Below, piece by piece: positions 1-11,132 of a stretch of 64,000 bases of DNA. The DNA is taken from NCBI RefSeq assembly GCF_004217045.1, contig NZ_SGXM01000001.1:310001-374000 (forward strand), read 5' to 3'. The position numbers and the translations under genes were made by a program. Positions within the stretch are counted from its first letter, which is position 1. Each line of letters begins with the position of its first letter. The notes under the pieces are model-generated. The model saw only the letters and a list, made by a program, of their open reading frames with translations. It did not search any database and was not told the origin of the DNA. This DNA comes from Cupriavidus agavae (GTDB lineage Bacteria > Pseudomonadota > Gammaproteobacteria > Burkholderiales > Burkholderiaceae).

Positions 1-1009
<1,009 letters not shown>

Positions 1010-1906
1010 TCAGGCCGGCGTGTACGCCAATCGCACATAAACGGGTGCGAATGGCTCGGCCTGGGTGATCTCCACGAGCGCCTCGCGCGACAGTTCGAGC
1101 ATGGCGATGAAGTTCACCACCACCACCGGTACGCCCTTGCCGGAGCGGATGGCGTCCTCGAACAACTCGCTGAACTCCATGAAGCGGGCGTGCTGCAGCC
1201 GCCGCAGGATCTGGCTCATGTGCTCGCGCACGGACAGTTCCTCGCGCGAAATCTTGTGATGCTGGTTCAGCTTGGCGCGCTTGAGCACGTCGGCCCAGGC
1301 GGATTGCAGGTCCACCGTCTCCACGTCCGGGAAGCGCGGCGCCAGGCTCTGCTCGATATAGACCTGCGAGCGCAGGAAATCGCGGCCCAGTTGGGGAACC
1401 GTGTCCAGCCGCTGCGCGGCCAGCTTCATCTGCTCGTATTCCAGCAGGCGGCGTACCAGTTCGGCGCGCGGATCCTCGGCTTCCTCGTCGCTGTCGGCCT
1501 TCTTGACCGGCAGCAGCATGCGCGACTTGATCTCGATCAGCATCGCGGCCATCAGCAGGTATTCGGCCGCCAGTTCCAGATTGGTGCGGCGGATCTGGTC
1601 TACGTACGAAAGGTACTGGCGCGTCACCTGGGCCATCGGAATGTCCAGGACGTTGAAGTTCTGCTTGCGGATCAGGTACAGCAGCAGGTCCAGCGGCCCT
1701 TCGAATGCTTCCAGGAAGACTTCGAGCGCGTCCGGCGGGATGTAGAGGTCCTGCGGCAGCTTGAACAGCGGCTCGCCGTACAGGCGCGCGAACGCCATGC
1801 CGTCGACCATGTCGGCGGGATTGGCGGCGCCGGCCACGCTGGGCAGCTCCACGGGCAGGCTCAGTTTGTCCTGCGGATTGGGTGCCAGCGGGTCGCCAGG
1901 TTGCAT
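1010..1906 (-). CDS. scpA: Segregation and condensation protein A (kleisin)
   Basis: Kleisin subunit that bridges SMC heads and ScpB in the chromosome condensation complex. The 298-residue product has the ScpA core beginning FEGPLDLLLYLIRKQ near residue 68, followed by the helical segment with ELAAEYLLMAAMLIEIKSRMLL, and a C-terminal winged-helix region. About 60 residues precede the core, more than in Bacillus ScpA; an internal Met near residue 33 could be an alternative start because no clear ribosome site precedes 1906. It lies between a DUF3460 gene and panC, all on the minus strand, an order I associate with Burkholderiales. Confidence 0.95.
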   Translation of the reverse strand: MQPGDPLAPNPQDKLSLPVELPSVAGAANPADMVDGMAFARLYGEPLFKLPQDLYIPPDALEVFLEAFEGPLDLLLYLIRKQNFNVLDIPMAQVTRQYLSYVDQIRRTNLELAAEYLLMAAMLIEIKSRMLLPVKKADSDEEAEDPRAELVRRLLEYEQMKLAAQRLDTVPQLGRDFLRSQVYIEQSLAPRFPDVETVDLQSAWADVLKRAKLNQHHKISREELSVREHMSQILRRLQHARFMEFSELFEDAIRSGKGVPVVVVNFIAMLELSREALVEITQAEPFAPVYVRLAYTPA

Positions 1907-1951
1907 CGGGGAATCTGAACGGTCAGACAGTGCTGAGCGGCGCGCGGCCGA

Positions 1952-2143
1952 TCAGTTGTCCGACGAGTAGACGTACGGGCGCTGGGCCACGCGCGATTCG
2001 TTGGCGCGGGCGCGTTCTTCCAGGTCGATCGGCGCCTTGTCCCACAGCAGGTTGCGGCCTTCGCGCTGCTCGGCTTCGAGCGCGGGGCGCTCCTGCTTGA
2101 GCGTCTTCAGGAACTGGGTGATATCCGATTCGTACATGGCCAT
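1952..2143 (-). CDS. DUF3460 family small protein
   Basis: A 63-residue protein beginning MAMYESDITQFLKTLKQERP, with central NLLWDKAPIDLEERARANES, matching the betaproteobacterial DUF3460 family as I remember it. The function is unknown. It is charged, soluble and probably helical, with no signal peptide or membrane segment. The start at 2143 was chosen over an upstream in-frame start because family members begin at or next to MYESDI; an equally good ATG lies two codons later at 2137. It sits 45 nt upstream of scpA, probably in one transcript, and is divergent from tamA. A minus-strand TAAAAT at 2197-2192 could be its -10 box. Confidence 0.8.
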   Translation of the reverse strand: MAMYESDITQFLKTLKQERPALEAEQREGRNLLWDKAPIDLEERARANESRVAQRPYVYSSDN

Positions 2144-2318
2144 GGCGAAACCTGAGCCCTTCAGGGGCAGCATTGGGGGTGACGGGGCGAGATTTTACCG
2201 TATCGGCACGGGCCGCTGCCGGCGCGGGCCCGGATTCTTTATCTTTGGCTCGGGGAAATGCCATGAACCCGCCGGCGGTGTGGTCAAATAGCGACTTGTT
2301 TCTGGACCCCATGGACGG

Positions 2319-4181
2319 ATGAGCCTGGTTTTTGGCCGGATGGCCGGACTGATCGCCGCACGCAGGACGCGACACCCGGTCACAGGTGGCGGTGCCATCA
2401 CGCGCGTGGCCTGCCGGCTGGCGGCCACCGTGGCGCTGCTGGGCGCCGCCTGGCTGCCCGATGCCGTGGCGGCCAAGGACGTCTACAAGGTCGAGATCGA
2501 CGCTCCCGGTCCGCTCGAGGACATCCTCAAGGAACACCTCGACCTCTCGCGCTACCGCACCCGCACCGATATTTCCGACGACCAGTTCCGCTACATGGTG
2601 GAGACCGTGGGCGACCAGGTGCGCCAGTTTGCCTCGACCGAGGGCTGGTTCGACCCCGAGACCACGGCCACCGTGGAGGGCGAGGGCGACCACCGCGTGG
2701 TGAAGATCAAGGTCGACCCGGGCGCCCGCACCGAGATCCGCCGCGTGGACCTTGATGTGACCGGCCCGGCCGCCACGCGCTCTCCGGTGCAGGTGGCCGA
2801 GATGCGCCGCAAGTGGGGCCTGCCCGTGGGCGATCCGTTCCGCCAGGCAGACTGGGACAAGGCCAAGGAGGACGCGCTGGTCCAGTTGCAGAGCCACACG
2901 TACTACGGCGCGAAGATGACGGCATCCGAGGCGCGCGTGGAGCCCGAGGAGCATGCCGCCGACCTGTCGGCCAGGTTCGAGAGCGGCCCCGAATACCTGC
3001 TCGGCCCGCTTGAGATCGAAGGCACGCGCCGCTACCCGGCCCAGATCATCCGCAACGTCAATCCGCTGGTCGAGGGCGAGCCGTATCGCGTGGAGCGCCT
3101 GCTCGAATTCCAGCGCGCCGTGCAGAACCAGCCGTATTTCTCGAACGTGCAGGTCGACCTGGAGGAACCGCCGGCCGTGACCTCGGCCGAGGCCGCCGCG
3201 CAGCAGGCCACCGTGACGGCGCCGGTGCGCGTGCGGGTGCGCGAGTATCCGACCCACCGGCTCAGCTCCGGCGTGGGCTACACCACCGATACCGGCGCCC
3301 AGGTGGAAGGCCGCTACTCGTACTACAACCTGTTCAATCGCGCGTGGGTGTTCGATTCGCAGGCGCGCATCGAGCAGAAGCGCCAGTACGCGTTCCTGGA
3401 AACGGCCATGCCGCCGGATTCGCGCACCTACCGCAACAGCATCTATGGCAGCTACGAGCGCACCATCGACATCGAGAGCACCGACCTGACCAGCTGGCGC
3501 GGCGGCCTGAAGCGGTCCCGCTCGCGCGAGAAGTACGACACCACGGTGTCGCTCGATTTCTACTACGACAACCTGACCCCGTACGGTCAGCCGTCGCAGA
3601 TCTCCAAGGCGCTGGTGCCGGCCTTCGCCTGGACCCGCCGCGACGTGGACAACCCCGTCTTCCCGCGCCGGGGCAACGTGATCAACACCCAGATTGGCGT
3701 GGCGGCCAAGGGCGTGCTCAGCGATGCCACGTTCCTGCGCATGTACGGCCGCATCCGGCAATACGTGCCGGTGGGCAACCGTGACCTGTTCATCGCGCGG
3801 CTGGAACTGGGCGCCAACCTGACCTCGAACGATCCGGCCCTGATCCCGGCCTCGCTGCGCTTCCGCGCGGGCGGCACCGACTCGATCCGCGGCTATACGT
3901 ACCAGTCGATCGGCACGCCCAACGGCGCCAGCGTGCTGCCGGCGCGCTACCTGGGCACGGGCAGCCTCGAATACCAGTACTGGTTCAAGCCCGACTGGGG
4001 CGCGGCGGTGTTCTGGGACATGGGCACGGCCACCAACAACCTGTCCGGCGTGAAGATCTATCACGGCGTGGGCGTGGGCGCGCGCTGGCGCAGCCCGGTG
4101 GGACCGGTGCAGCTCGATATCGGCTACGGCATCCAGGAAAAGCAGTTCCGGCCGCATATCTCGCTCGGGGTGGCGTTCTGA
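2319..4181 (+). CDS. tamA: Translocation and assembly module outer-membrane protein TamA (Omp85 family)
   Basis: Outer-membrane half of the TAM complex, which with TamB moves lipids and/or inserts some beta-barrel proteins. The 620-residue product has a signal peptide with its hydrophobic core near residues 32-50 and likely cleavage at AVAA-KD. Three POTRA-like domains follow (roughly 55-310), then a C-terminal 16-strand Omp85 barrel. The barrel carries FRAGGTDSIRGY (the lid-loop RGY motif) and ends in the aromatic residue of HISLGVAF. An internal ATG at codon 8 is an alternative start. Its stop overlaps the tamB start by 1 nt (TGATG), so the two genes are very likely translationally coupled. 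Confidence 0.95.
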   Translation: MSLVFGRMAGLIAARRTRHPVTGGGAITRVACRLAATVALLGAAWLPDAVAAKDVYKVEIDAPGPLEDILKEHLDLSRYRTRTDISDDQFRYMVETVGDQVRQFASTEGWFDPETTATVEGEGDHRVVKIKVDPGARTEIRRVDLDVTGPAATRSPVQVAEMRRKWGLPVGDPFRQADWDKAKEDALVQLQSHTYYGAKMTASEARVEPEEHAADLSARFESGPEYLLGPLEIEGTRRYPAQIIRNVNPLVEGEPYRVERLLEFQRAVQNQPYFSNVQVDLEEPPAVTSAEAAAQQATVTAPVRVRVREYPTHRLSSGVGYTTDTGAQVEGRYSYYNLFNRAWVFDSQARIEQKRQYAFLETAMPPDSRTYRNSIYGSYERTIDIESTDLTSWRGGLKRSRSREKYDTTVSLDFYYDNLTPYGQPSQISKALVPAFAWTRRDVDNPVFPRRGNVINTQIGVAAKGVLSDATFLRMYGRIRQYVPVGNRDLFIARLELGANLTSNDPALIPASLRFRAGGTDSIRGYTYQSIGTPNGASVLPARYLGTGSLEYQYWFKPDWGAAVFWDMGTATNNLSGVKIYHGVGVGARWRSPVGPVQLDIGYGIQEKQFRPHISLGVAF

Positions 4182-7100
4182 TGAACATGCCGGACATGCC
4201 CTCGGTGCCGCACGACGACGGCAACACCCCGCGCCCGCCCCGGCCGCGCCGGCGCCGCGTCTGGCGCGTGCTGGCGTGGCTGGCGGGCCTGCTGGTGCTG
4301 CTGCTGGTGGCGCTGGGGGTGACGGTGGTGGCCGCGCTGCGCACCGAGGCCGGCACGCGCCATGTGTGGAACCTTGCCACGCGGCTGTCGGCGGGCATGC
4401 TGGCGGGCCAGTTCGATGGCGGCACCGTGGCCAGCGGCCTGCGGCTGCACGACGTGGTGTTCGCCAGCGGCGGCACGCGCGTGGCCATCGACCGCATCGA
4501 CGGCAAGTGGCAGACGTCGTGGTCGCCCCGGCGCCTGCATGTGGCATGGCTCAAGCTCGGCAAGATCGACGCCCGGCTGGAGCCGTCGCCGCCGAGTACC
4601 GAGCCGGCCAGGATGCCGGAATCGCTGGAACTGCCGCTGGCCGTGGACATCGACACGCTGACGGTGGACGAATTGTCGCTGCTGCAGGGGCCGCCGGCCA
4701 CGTCAAGCCCGCTCGTGCTGTCGGATCTCTCCGGCGCGGTACACAGCGACGGCCAGCGGCACCGCGTGACCATCGACCGGCTGGGCACGCCGTACGGCAA
4801 GCTGCAGGCCAACGCCCAGATCGCCGGCCAGAAGCCGTTCGCGCTGTCGGCCGAGGCGCTGCTCGAAGGCAAGTGGAAGGAAGAAGCCTACGCGGTGTCC
4901 GCCACGGCCAATGGTTCGCTCGACCAACTGCGCGCGGATCTCGACGCCACCGGCGACCGTATCCGTGCGCGGGCCAATGCCGACCTGACACCGTTCGGCC
5001 GCGTGCCGTTCACGCACCTGCTGATCGATGGCGAGCGGATCAACCCGCGCCTGTTCAGCCCCACGGCACCGCAGGCCAACCTGACCGTCCACGCCGAACT
5101 GCGTCCGGTGGAGTCCGTGGCGCCGCCGCCACGCGTGGCCGCGCGGAAGCCCGGCGAATCGACGGCGAGCGCGGTGGAAGCGGCGTCGGCCGCGTCGGCC
5201 TCGGCGCCGGTGCCGGTGCCGGTGCCGGTGCCCGCCGCGCCCACCGCCAACCCGCTGGCCGTGGCTGGCGAAATCACCATCCGCAACCTCGACCCGGGAC
5301 CGCTCGACCGCGAGCGGCTGCCGGTCCACGGCGTGCAGGCGCGCGTGGAGCTGAGCGAGAAGACCCAGACGCTGCGCGACCTGCGCATTGCGCTGCCGGG
5401 GCGGGCCGAGATCGTCGGGCAGGGCGCGCTGCAGGAGGGCCGGGGCGGTTTCGATCTGGACGTGCGGCGGCTCGACGTGGCCGCGCTGCACACCTCGCTG
5501 GTGCGGACCAACCTGTCAGGGCCGGTGATCCTGCGGCTCGAACCGGGGCGCCAGAGCGTGGCGCTCGATGTGGCCGGGGGCGAGATCAAGCTGTTCGCCG
5601 ATGCGAAGATCGACGAGGACGCCGTGACGGTATCGGCGCTGCGCGCCGGACTGGGCAGCGGCACGCTGACCGCCGACGGCAAGCTGGGCCTCAAGGACGA
5701 GCAGGCGTTCGAGTTCAAGGGCAAGCTGGCCAACTTCGACCCGTCGCGGCTGGCCAAGGTGGCGCCGGGCCGCATCAACGCCGATTTCTCCACGCGGGGC
5801 TCGCTGGCCAACGTGCTGCGCGTGGCGCTCGACTTCGCGCTGGGCGAGAGCGAGTACGCCGGGCTGCCGATGACCGGCAAGGGCCGCGTGCGGCTGGAAG
5901 GCGAGCGGCTGCTGCCGAGCGAGGCGTCGCTGCTGATGGCCGGCAACCAGGTGAACCTGAGCGGCAGCTTCGGCGCGCGGGGCGACCGGCTCAAGGTCAA
6001 CGTCGATGCGCCGCAGCTCGACCGCCTCAAGTTCGGCGTGGCCGGCAAGGCGAAGCTCGACGCCGAGATCACCGGCACGCTGAAAAAGCCCGAGATCGTC
6101 GGCGACTACAGCGCGCAGTCGCTCGTGGTTGGTCCGCACAAGGTGGCAACCGCCAGCGGCCACGCCGAGCTGCGCGGCGGGCTCGACGGCACCGTGAACG
6201 TGCAGCTGGCCGTGCGCGACTACCAGGGCCCGCAGGCCACGGTCCGTACGCTCGACGCCAGCCTCAGGGGCACGCAGGCCAGCCACGGCTTCGATGCGAA
6301 GGCCGCTGGGTCGATGAACGGCCGGCCGCTGCAGGTGACGCTGGCCGGGCAGGGCGCGTGGCAGGGCGACAAGGGCTGGAACGGCACGATCCAGACACTC
6401 GACGAGCGCGGCACGGTCAATGTCCGGCTGGCCGCCCCGGCGCAACTGCTGGTGGCAGACCAGCGTATCCGGCTCGGCCAGACCCGCCTGTTGTTGGACC
6501 GCGCGACGATGAATATCGAGGGGTTCGAGTTCGACCATGGCCGCATTCGCACGCAGGGGCGCTTCGACGGCGTGGAAGTGGCCAATGTGCTCAAGCTGCT
6601 GGAAGCGGCCACGGGCGAGGCACCGCCGCTGCGCTCGGACCTCGTGCTCGATGCCAACTGGAACCTGAATCTGGCGGAGGCCGCCACCGGGTTTGCCGAA
6701 ATCCGGCGCCGCAGCGGCGACGCGTCGATCAACGCGGGCCGGGGCTGGACGTCGCTGGGACTCGGCGAAACCGCGCTGCGCGCCGATTTCTCGGGCAACC
6801 GCGTGACGCTGCGCGGCGGCACCACGGCCGAGCGGCTTGGCAAGCTCGTGGTCGATGCCTCGGCGGGGCTCGTCAGCCAGGCCGGCCTGCTGACCGTGGG
6901 CCCGGCCTCGACGCTCGGCGGGACGGTCACGGCCGACATGCCGCGCCTGAAATCGCTCGAAGCACTGGCCGGGCCGCAGTACGCGCTCGACGGGCGCCTG
7001 GCGGCGGCGCTGCAACTGGCCGGCACCGTGGGCAGCCCGCTGCTGACCGGCTCGGTCGATGGCAGCGGCATCGGCATCACGCTCTATGACCTGGGTATCC

Positions 7101-8329
7101 GGCTGACCGACGGCGTGGTGCAGGTGGTGCTGGACCAGAACACGGTGGAACTGAAGCGGGTGCACTTCCGCGGCGGCGACGGCACGCTGACGGCCACCGG
7201 CGCGGTCAAGCTCGGCGAGACCGATCCCAACCTGACCGGCAAGATCATCGCGGACAAGCTGCAGTTGTTCGCCAGCCCCGAGCGCACGCTGATCGTGTCG
7301 GGCGAGGCCGGCATTGCCAACGAGAACCGCCAGATTGCGATCCGGGGCAAGTTCCGCGTGGACCGGGGGCTGTTCGACCTGCCCAAGGCCGGCGCGCCGG
7401 TGCTCGGCGACGACGTGGTGGTGGTGCGCCGGAAAGACCAGCGCGAGGTCAAGACCGCCGCCACGCCGGTGGTGCCCGAGTCGAAGCCGGCCAGCCGCTT
7501 CAGCCCGGTGATCGACGTGGCCATCGACCTCGGCAACAACTTCCGCTTCCGGGGCGCGGGCGCCGACATCCTGCTGGCCGGCACGCTGGGCATCAAGAGC
7601 GAGCCGCTGTCGCCGATGCGCGCCACGGGCACGGTGCGCGTGGTGGATGGCACGTACGAGGCGTTCGGGCGCAAGCTCGACATCGAACGCGGCATCATCA
7701 ATTTCAACGGTCCGGTGGACAACCCGAACCTGAACATCCGCGCGCTGCGCCGCAACCAGGAGGTGGAGGCCGGCGTGGAAGTGACCGGCACGGTGCGGAT
7801 TCCGCGCGTGCGGCTGGTGTCCGAGCCCAACGTGCCCGACGAGGACAAGCTGTCATGGCTGATGTTCGGCTACGGCGCCGAAAGCGCGGGGTCGAGCCAG
7901 CAGCGGCAGTTGAGCGGCGGCGCGCTGGGCGGCGCGGCGCTGGGCATGATCGGCGGCAAGGCGGGCAAGAGCGTGGTGTCGCACTTCGGCATCGATGAAT
8001 TCTCGATCGGGCCCAGCACGGCGGGCCTGAACGACCAGCAGGTGGTCAGCATCGGCAAGGCGGTCTCCGAGCAGATCTCGGTGGGCTATGAACAGAGTCT
8101 GACTTCGGCGTCGAACGTGGTGAAACTGACCTGGGCGTTCTCGCGGCGCTGGTCATTGATCGCCAAGGGGGGTTCGATCAATGGCCTGTCGGTTTTGTTC
8201 AACCGCCGGTTCAACAACTGGAGTACGCTGTTCGCGGGCGGCTCGGGCCGGCGCGCCGCCGACACCGATCCGGCCGCGCAGGGCGCCAGCGCCCCGGCCG
8301 GCGATCCGGTCGAAGCGATCAAACGGTAG
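4181..8329 (+). CDS. tamB: Translocation and assembly module inner-membrane protein TamB
   Basis: Very large (1382 residues) AsmA-like periplasm-spanning protein that partners TamA. A single N-terminal membrane anchor (about residues 27-50, rich in Leu, Val and Ala) follows an Arg/Pro-rich cytosolic stretch. A long beta-taco region comes next, with repeated short strands of the form ITVSALRAGLGSGTLTADGK. The C-terminal DUF490/TamB domain includes NPNLNIRALRRNQEVEAGVEV and VPDEDKLSWLMFG. Between about residues 340 and 355 is a Pro-Val linker encoded by a hexanucleotide repeat. Coupled to tamA and followed after 11 nt by a lipoprotein gene. Confidence 0.95.
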   Translation: MNMPDMPSVPHDDGNTPRPPRPRRRRVWRVLAWLAGLLVLLLVALGVTVVAALRTEAGTRHVWNLATRLSAGMLAGQFDGGTVASGLRLHDVVFASGGTRVAIDRIDGKWQTSWSPRRLHVAWLKLGKIDARLEPSPPSTEPARMPESLELPLAVDIDTLTVDELSLLQGPPATSSPLVLSDLSGAVHSDGQRHRVTIDRLGTPYGKLQANAQIAGQKPFALSAEALLEGKWKEEAYAVSATANGSLDQLRADLDATGDRIRARANADLTPFGRVPFTHLLIDGERINPRLFSPTAPQANLTVHAELRPVESVAPPPRVAARKPGESTASAVEAASAASASAPVPVPVPVPAAPTANPLAVAGEITIRNLDPGPLDRERLPVHGVQARVELSEKTQTLRDLRIALPGRAEIVGQGALQEGRGGFDLDVRRLDVAALHTSLVRTNLSGPVILRLEPGRQSVALDVAGGEIKLFADAKIDEDAVTVSALRAGLGSGTLTADGKLGLKDEQAFEFKGKLANFDPSRLAKVAPGRINADFSTRGSLANVLRVALDFALGESEYAGLPMTGKGRVRLEGERLLPSEASLLMAGNQVNLSGSFGARGDRLKVNVDAPQLDRLKFGVAGKAKLDAEITGTLKKPEIVGDYSAQSLVVGPHKVATASGHAELRGGLDGTVNVQLAVRDYQGPQATVRTLDASLRGTQASHGFDAKAAGSMNGRPLQVTLAGQGAWQGDKGWNGTIQTLDERGTVNVRLAAPAQLLVADQRIRLGQTRLLLDRATMNIEGFEFDHGRIRTQGRFDGVEVANVLKLLEAATGEAPPLRSDLVLDANWNLNLAEAATGFAEIRRRSGDASINAGRGWTSLGLGETALRADFSGNRVTLRGGTTAERLGKLVVDASAGLVSQAGLLTVGPASTLGGTVTADMPRLKSLEALAGPQYALDGRLAAALQLAGTVGSPLLTGSVDGSGIGITLYDLGIRLTDGVVQVVLDQNTVELKRVHFRGGDGTLTATGAVKLGETDPNLTGKIIADKLQLFASPERTLIVSGEAGIANENRQIAIRGKFRVDRGLFDLPKAGAPVLGDDVVVVRRKDQREVKTAATPVVPESKPASRFSPVIDVAIDLGNNFRFRGAGADILLAGTLGIKSEPLSPMRATGTVRVVDGTYEAFGRKLDIERGIINFNGPVDNPNLNIRALRRNQEVEAGVEVTGTVRIPRVRLVSEPNVPDEDKLSWLMFGYGAESAGSSQQRQLSGGALGGAALGMIGGKAGKSVVSHFGIDEFSIGPSTAGLNDQQVVSIGKAVSEQISVGYEQSLTSASNVVKLTWAFSRRWSLIAKGGSINGLSVLFNRRFNNWSTLFAGGSGRRAADTDPAAQGASAPAGDPVEAIKR
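5207..5232 (+). repeat. In-frame hexanucleotide repeat inside tamB
   Basis: Four tandem copies of CCGGTG followed by CC encode a Pro-Val run in the TamB linker region. The unit is a multiple of three, so slippage would change linker length without shifting the frame. Confidence 0.8.
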
Positions 8330-8340
8330 AGGCAGGACCG

Positions 8341-8934
8341 ATGACAAACCGATTCACTGATGCGTCCGCGCGACGCCTGGCCGCCATGGGACTGATTGCC
8401 AGTGTTCTCGCCCTGTTCGGCTGCGACCAGCAGAAGGTCGACGAAGCGATGAAGAAGGCCGGCGACGTGGCCCGCAACACCTGGGACAGCGTCAAGCCGG
8501 ACAGCCAGCTGTTCAAAGGCATCGAGATCGGCAAATCCACCGAGGACGACGTACGGCGCCAGGCCGGCAAGCCGGAAATCGTCTGGGAGGAGCCGGACGG
8601 CGGGCGCCGCCTGGAATACCCGCGCGGGCCGGAAGGCACCACGACGTGGATGGTGACGACCAACGCCGACGGCACCGTGCGTTCGATCGAACAGGCGCTG
8701 ACGGCCGAGAATTTCGCCAGGGTGCGGCCCGGCATGACCAAGGACGAAATCCGCCGCATGCTCGGCAAGCCGACCAAGGTGGAGGCGTTCCGGCTGAAAC
8801 AGGAAGAGGTCTGGGGCTATCGCTGGATGGAAACGAGCATCGACCGGGCGTTTTTCAACGTGCACTTCCACCCCGATGGCACGGTGAGCACGACATCGAG
8901 GAGCGATGATCCGTCGAGGCGGCAGGGGGGGTAA
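8341..8934 (+). CDS. Putative BamE/SmpA-like outer-membrane lipoprotein
   Basis: A 197-residue precursor with an N-terminal signal sequence and lipobox ASVLALFGC, giving a lipidated Cys near residue 28. The mature part carries two copies of a SmpA/BamE-like motif: one around IGKSTEDDVRRQAGKPE (about 62-78) and one around VRPGMTKDEIRRMLGKP (about 128-144). This internal duplication and the placement 11 nt after tamB suggest a role in outer-membrane biogenesis with TamAB; that role is inferred. The ribosome site AGAGGCAGGA precedes the ATG. It is not the classical BamE, which is about 110-120 residues with one such fold. Confidence 0.8.
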   Translation: MTNRFTDASARRLAAMGLIASVLALFGCDQQKVDEAMKKAGDVARNTWDSVKPDSQLFKGIEIGKSTEDDVRRQAGKPEIVWEEPDGGRRLEYPRGPEGTTTWMVTTNADGTVRSIEQALTAENFARVRPGMTKDEIRRMLGKPTKVEAFRLKQEEVWGYRWMETSIDRAFFNVHFHPDGTVSTTSRSDDPSRRQGG

Positions 8935-8961
8935 GCGTCAGATGATTTGCTGAGGGTTTTC

Positions 8962-8989
8962 TCCCCTCTCCCGCACGCGGGAGAGGGGA
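8962..8989. repeat. Palindromic intergenic repeat, copy 1
   Basis: Perfect 13-bp inverted repeat with arms TCCCCTCTCCCGC and GCGGGAGAGGGGA, separated by 2 nt, between the convergent lipoprotein gene and metG. There is no T-tract after either arm, so it is not a standard intrinsic terminator. It shares its core with copies at 19743 and 21351. Confidence 0.85.
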
Positions 8990-9013
8990 ACAAGACAGTG
9001 AGGGGAAAGCAAA

Positions 9014-11083
9014 TCAACGAATCCGCATCCCCGGCACGGCGCCGCTGTGCGGTTCCAGAATCCACAGTCCCGGATTGGCCTTCTCGTCGGCAGCCGAGGC
9101 CGCCAGCACCATCCCCTCCGACATCCCGAACTTCATCTTGCGCGGGGCCAGGTTGGCCACCACGACCGTGAGCTTGCCCTTGAGCTGCTCCGGCGTGTAG
9201 GCCGACTGGATGCCCGAGAACACGTTGCGGGTCTGGGCTTCGCCGACGTCCAGCGTCAGTTGCAGCAGCTTGTTCGAACCTTCCACCTTCACGCAATCGA
9301 CGATCTTCGCCACGCGCAGGTCGATCCGGGCGAAATCGTCGATCGTGATCGTGTCCGCGACCGGCTCGATCGCGGCGGGGCCAGCCGGGGCGGCCACGGC
9401 CGGCGCGGCGGCCTGCAGCGAATCGCGGTTGGCGGCCAGCAGCGCGTCGATCTGCTTGGCGTCCACGCGGGTCATCAGGTGCTGGTAGGGCTGGATCGGG
9501 CGGTCGGCCGACAACTGGGTGTCGATCGCGCGCCAGTCCATCGGCTCGACGTTCAGGAAGCGCTCCACGCCGGCGGCCATGGTCGGCACGACCGGCTTCA
9601 GGTAGACCGTCAGCAGGCGGAACGCTTCGAGCGACACCGAGCAGGCGGCGTGCAGCGCCTCGCGCTTGCTCTCGTCCTTGGCCAGTTCCCACGGCTTGTT
9701 GGTATCGACGAACGCGTTGACGGCGTCGGTCAGTTCCATCACCAGGCGCAGCGCCTTGCTGTACTCGCGGCCCTCGTAGTAGGCGGCGACCTGCGGCGCG
9801 GCCTGGCGCAGCTGTTCCAGCAGCGGGTTGGCCAGCGCGGCCTCGCTGACCTTGCCGTCGAAGCGCTTGACCAGGAAACCGGCCGCGCGGCTGGCAATGT
9901 TGACGTACTTGCCCACCAGGTCGCTGTTCACCCGGGCGATGAAGTCGTCCAGGTTCAGGTCCAGGTCTTCCATGCTGGCATTGAGCTTGGCGGCGAAGTA
10001 GTAACGCAGCCACTCCGGGTTCATGCCGGTGTCGATATAGCTCTGCGCGGTGATGAACGTGCCGCGCGACTTGCTCATCTTGGCACCATCGACGGTCAGG
10101 AAGCCGTGCGCGAACACGTTGGTCGGCGTGCGGTGCCCCGAGAACCTGAGCATCGCCGGCCAGAACAGCGTGTGGAAGTACAGGATGTCCTTGCCGATGA
10201 AATGGTACTGCTCGGCGGTCGAATGCGGGCCGACCCAGGCGTCGAAATCGATGCCCCGCCTGGCGGCCAGGTTCTTGAAGCTGGCGTAGTAGCCGATCGG
10301 GGCGTCCAGCCAGACGTAGAAATACTTGCCCGGCGCGCCGGGGATTTCGAAGCCGAAGTAGGGCGCGTCGCGCGAAATGTCCCAATCGGACAGCGTCGAG
10401 GCCTCGCCTTCGGCGCCGAGCCATTCCTGCATCTTGTTGGTGGCTTCGGGCTGGGCCAGGTCGCCGACCCACTCGCGCAGGAAGGTCTCGCAGCGCGGAT
10501 CGGACAGGCGGAAGAAGAAGTGCGTCGACGATTTGCGCACCGGCGTGGCGCCGGACACCACCGAATACGGGTTCTTCAGGTCGGTCGGCACGTAAGTTGT
10601 GCCGCATACTTCACATGAGTCGCCGTACTGGTCCTTGGCGTGGCACTTCGGGCACTCGCCCTTGATGAAGCGGTCCGGCAGGAACATTTCCTTGACCGGG
10701 TCATAGAACTGCTCGACATCGCGCTCGGCGATCAGGTCCTGGTCCTTCAGCGACAGGTAGATCTTCTCGCACAGCTCGCGGTTTTCGTCGGCGTCGGTGC
10801 TGTAATAGTTGTCGAACGACACCAGGAAGCTGTCGAAATCGCGCTTGTGCTCGGTCCAGACGCGGTCGATCAGCTGCTTGGGCGTGATGCCTTCCTTCTC
10901 GGCCCGCAGCATGACCGGCGTGCCGTGGGTATCGTCAGCGCCGACGTAGTAGACCTCGTTGCCCATCATTCGCTGGAAGCGCACCCAGATGTCGGTCTGG
11001 ATGTACTCCACCAGGTGGCCGATATGGATCTGGCCGTTGGCGTAAGGCAGGGCAGAAGTAACGAGGATGCGGCGTGCGGTCAT
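9014..11083 (-). CDS. metG: Methionyl-tRNA synthetase
   Basis: Charges tRNA-Met with methionine in the cytosol. The 689-residue product starts [17 protein letters not shown], includes the class I HIGH motif ([11 protein letters not shown], about 17-27), a zinc knuckle with CPKC and CEVC (about 145-160) and the KMSKS loop in [11 protein letters not shown] (about 333-343). The appended tRNA-binding (Arc1p/Trbp111-like) domain covers about residues 585-689 and contains [20 protein letters not shown]. This is the long, dimer-forming MetG type. It is transcribed alone on the minus strand, and an extended -10 promoter precedes it. Confidence 0.98.
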   Translation of the reverse strand: MTARRILVTSALPYANGQIHIGHLVEYIQTDIWVRFQRMMGNEVYYVGADDTHGTPVMLRAEKEGITPKQLIDRVWTEHKRDFDSFLVSFDNYYSTDADENRELCEKIYLSLKDQDLIAERDVEQFYDPVKEMFLPDRFIKGECPKCHAKDQYGDSCEVCGTTYVPTDLKNPYSVVSGATPVRKSSTHFFFRLSDPRCETFLREWVGDLAQPEATNKMQEWLGAEGEASTLSDWDISRDAPYFGFEIPGAPGKYFYVWLDAPIGYYASFKNLAARRGIDFDAWVGPHSTAEQYHFIGKDILYFHTLFWPAMLRFSGHRTPTNVFAHGFLTVDGAKMSKSRGTFITAQSYIDTGMNPEWLRYYFAAKLNASMEDLDLNLDDFIARVNSDLVGKYVNIASRAAGFLVKRFDGKVSEAALANPLLEQLRQAAPQVAAYYEGREYSKALRLVMELTDAVNAFVDTNKPWELAKDESKREALHAACSVSLEAFRLLTVYLKPVVPTMAAGVERFLNVEPMDWRAIDTQLSADRPIQPYQHLMTRVDAKQIDALLAANRDSLQAAAPAVAAPAGPAAIEPVADTITIDDFARIDLRVAKIVDCVKVEGSNKLLQLTLDVGEAQTRNVFSGIQSAYTPEQLKGKLTVVVANLAPRKMKFGMSEGMVLAASAADEKANPGLWILEPHSGAVPGMRIR

Positions 11084-11123
11084 GAAAAGGCCGTTGGAGT
11101 GGGGTGGGAATGCAGGACCGGCT

Positions 11124-11132
11124 ATTTTAGCA
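11124..11132 (-). promoter_or_regulatory. Probable extended -10 promoter of metG
   Basis: Minus-strand TGCTAAAAT is an extended -10 (TGn plus TAAAAT) about 41 nt upstream of the metG ATG. No convincing -35 box is seen, which is acceptable for extended -10 promoters. Confidence 0.5.

Noticed and set aside
1923-4547. Long open frame opposite tamA (874 codons, minus strand)
   Set aside because: His/Arg/Ala-rich translation without domains, covers a clear TamA gene on the other strand; a product of GC-rich codon bias.
8962-8989. Intrinsic terminator at palindrome copy 1
   Set aside because: Stable stem but no T-run on either strand after it; better treated as a repeat.
8817-10607. Open frame of 596 codons overlapping metG on the same strand, different frame
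   Set aside because: Arg/Gly-rich out-of-frame translation of metG.
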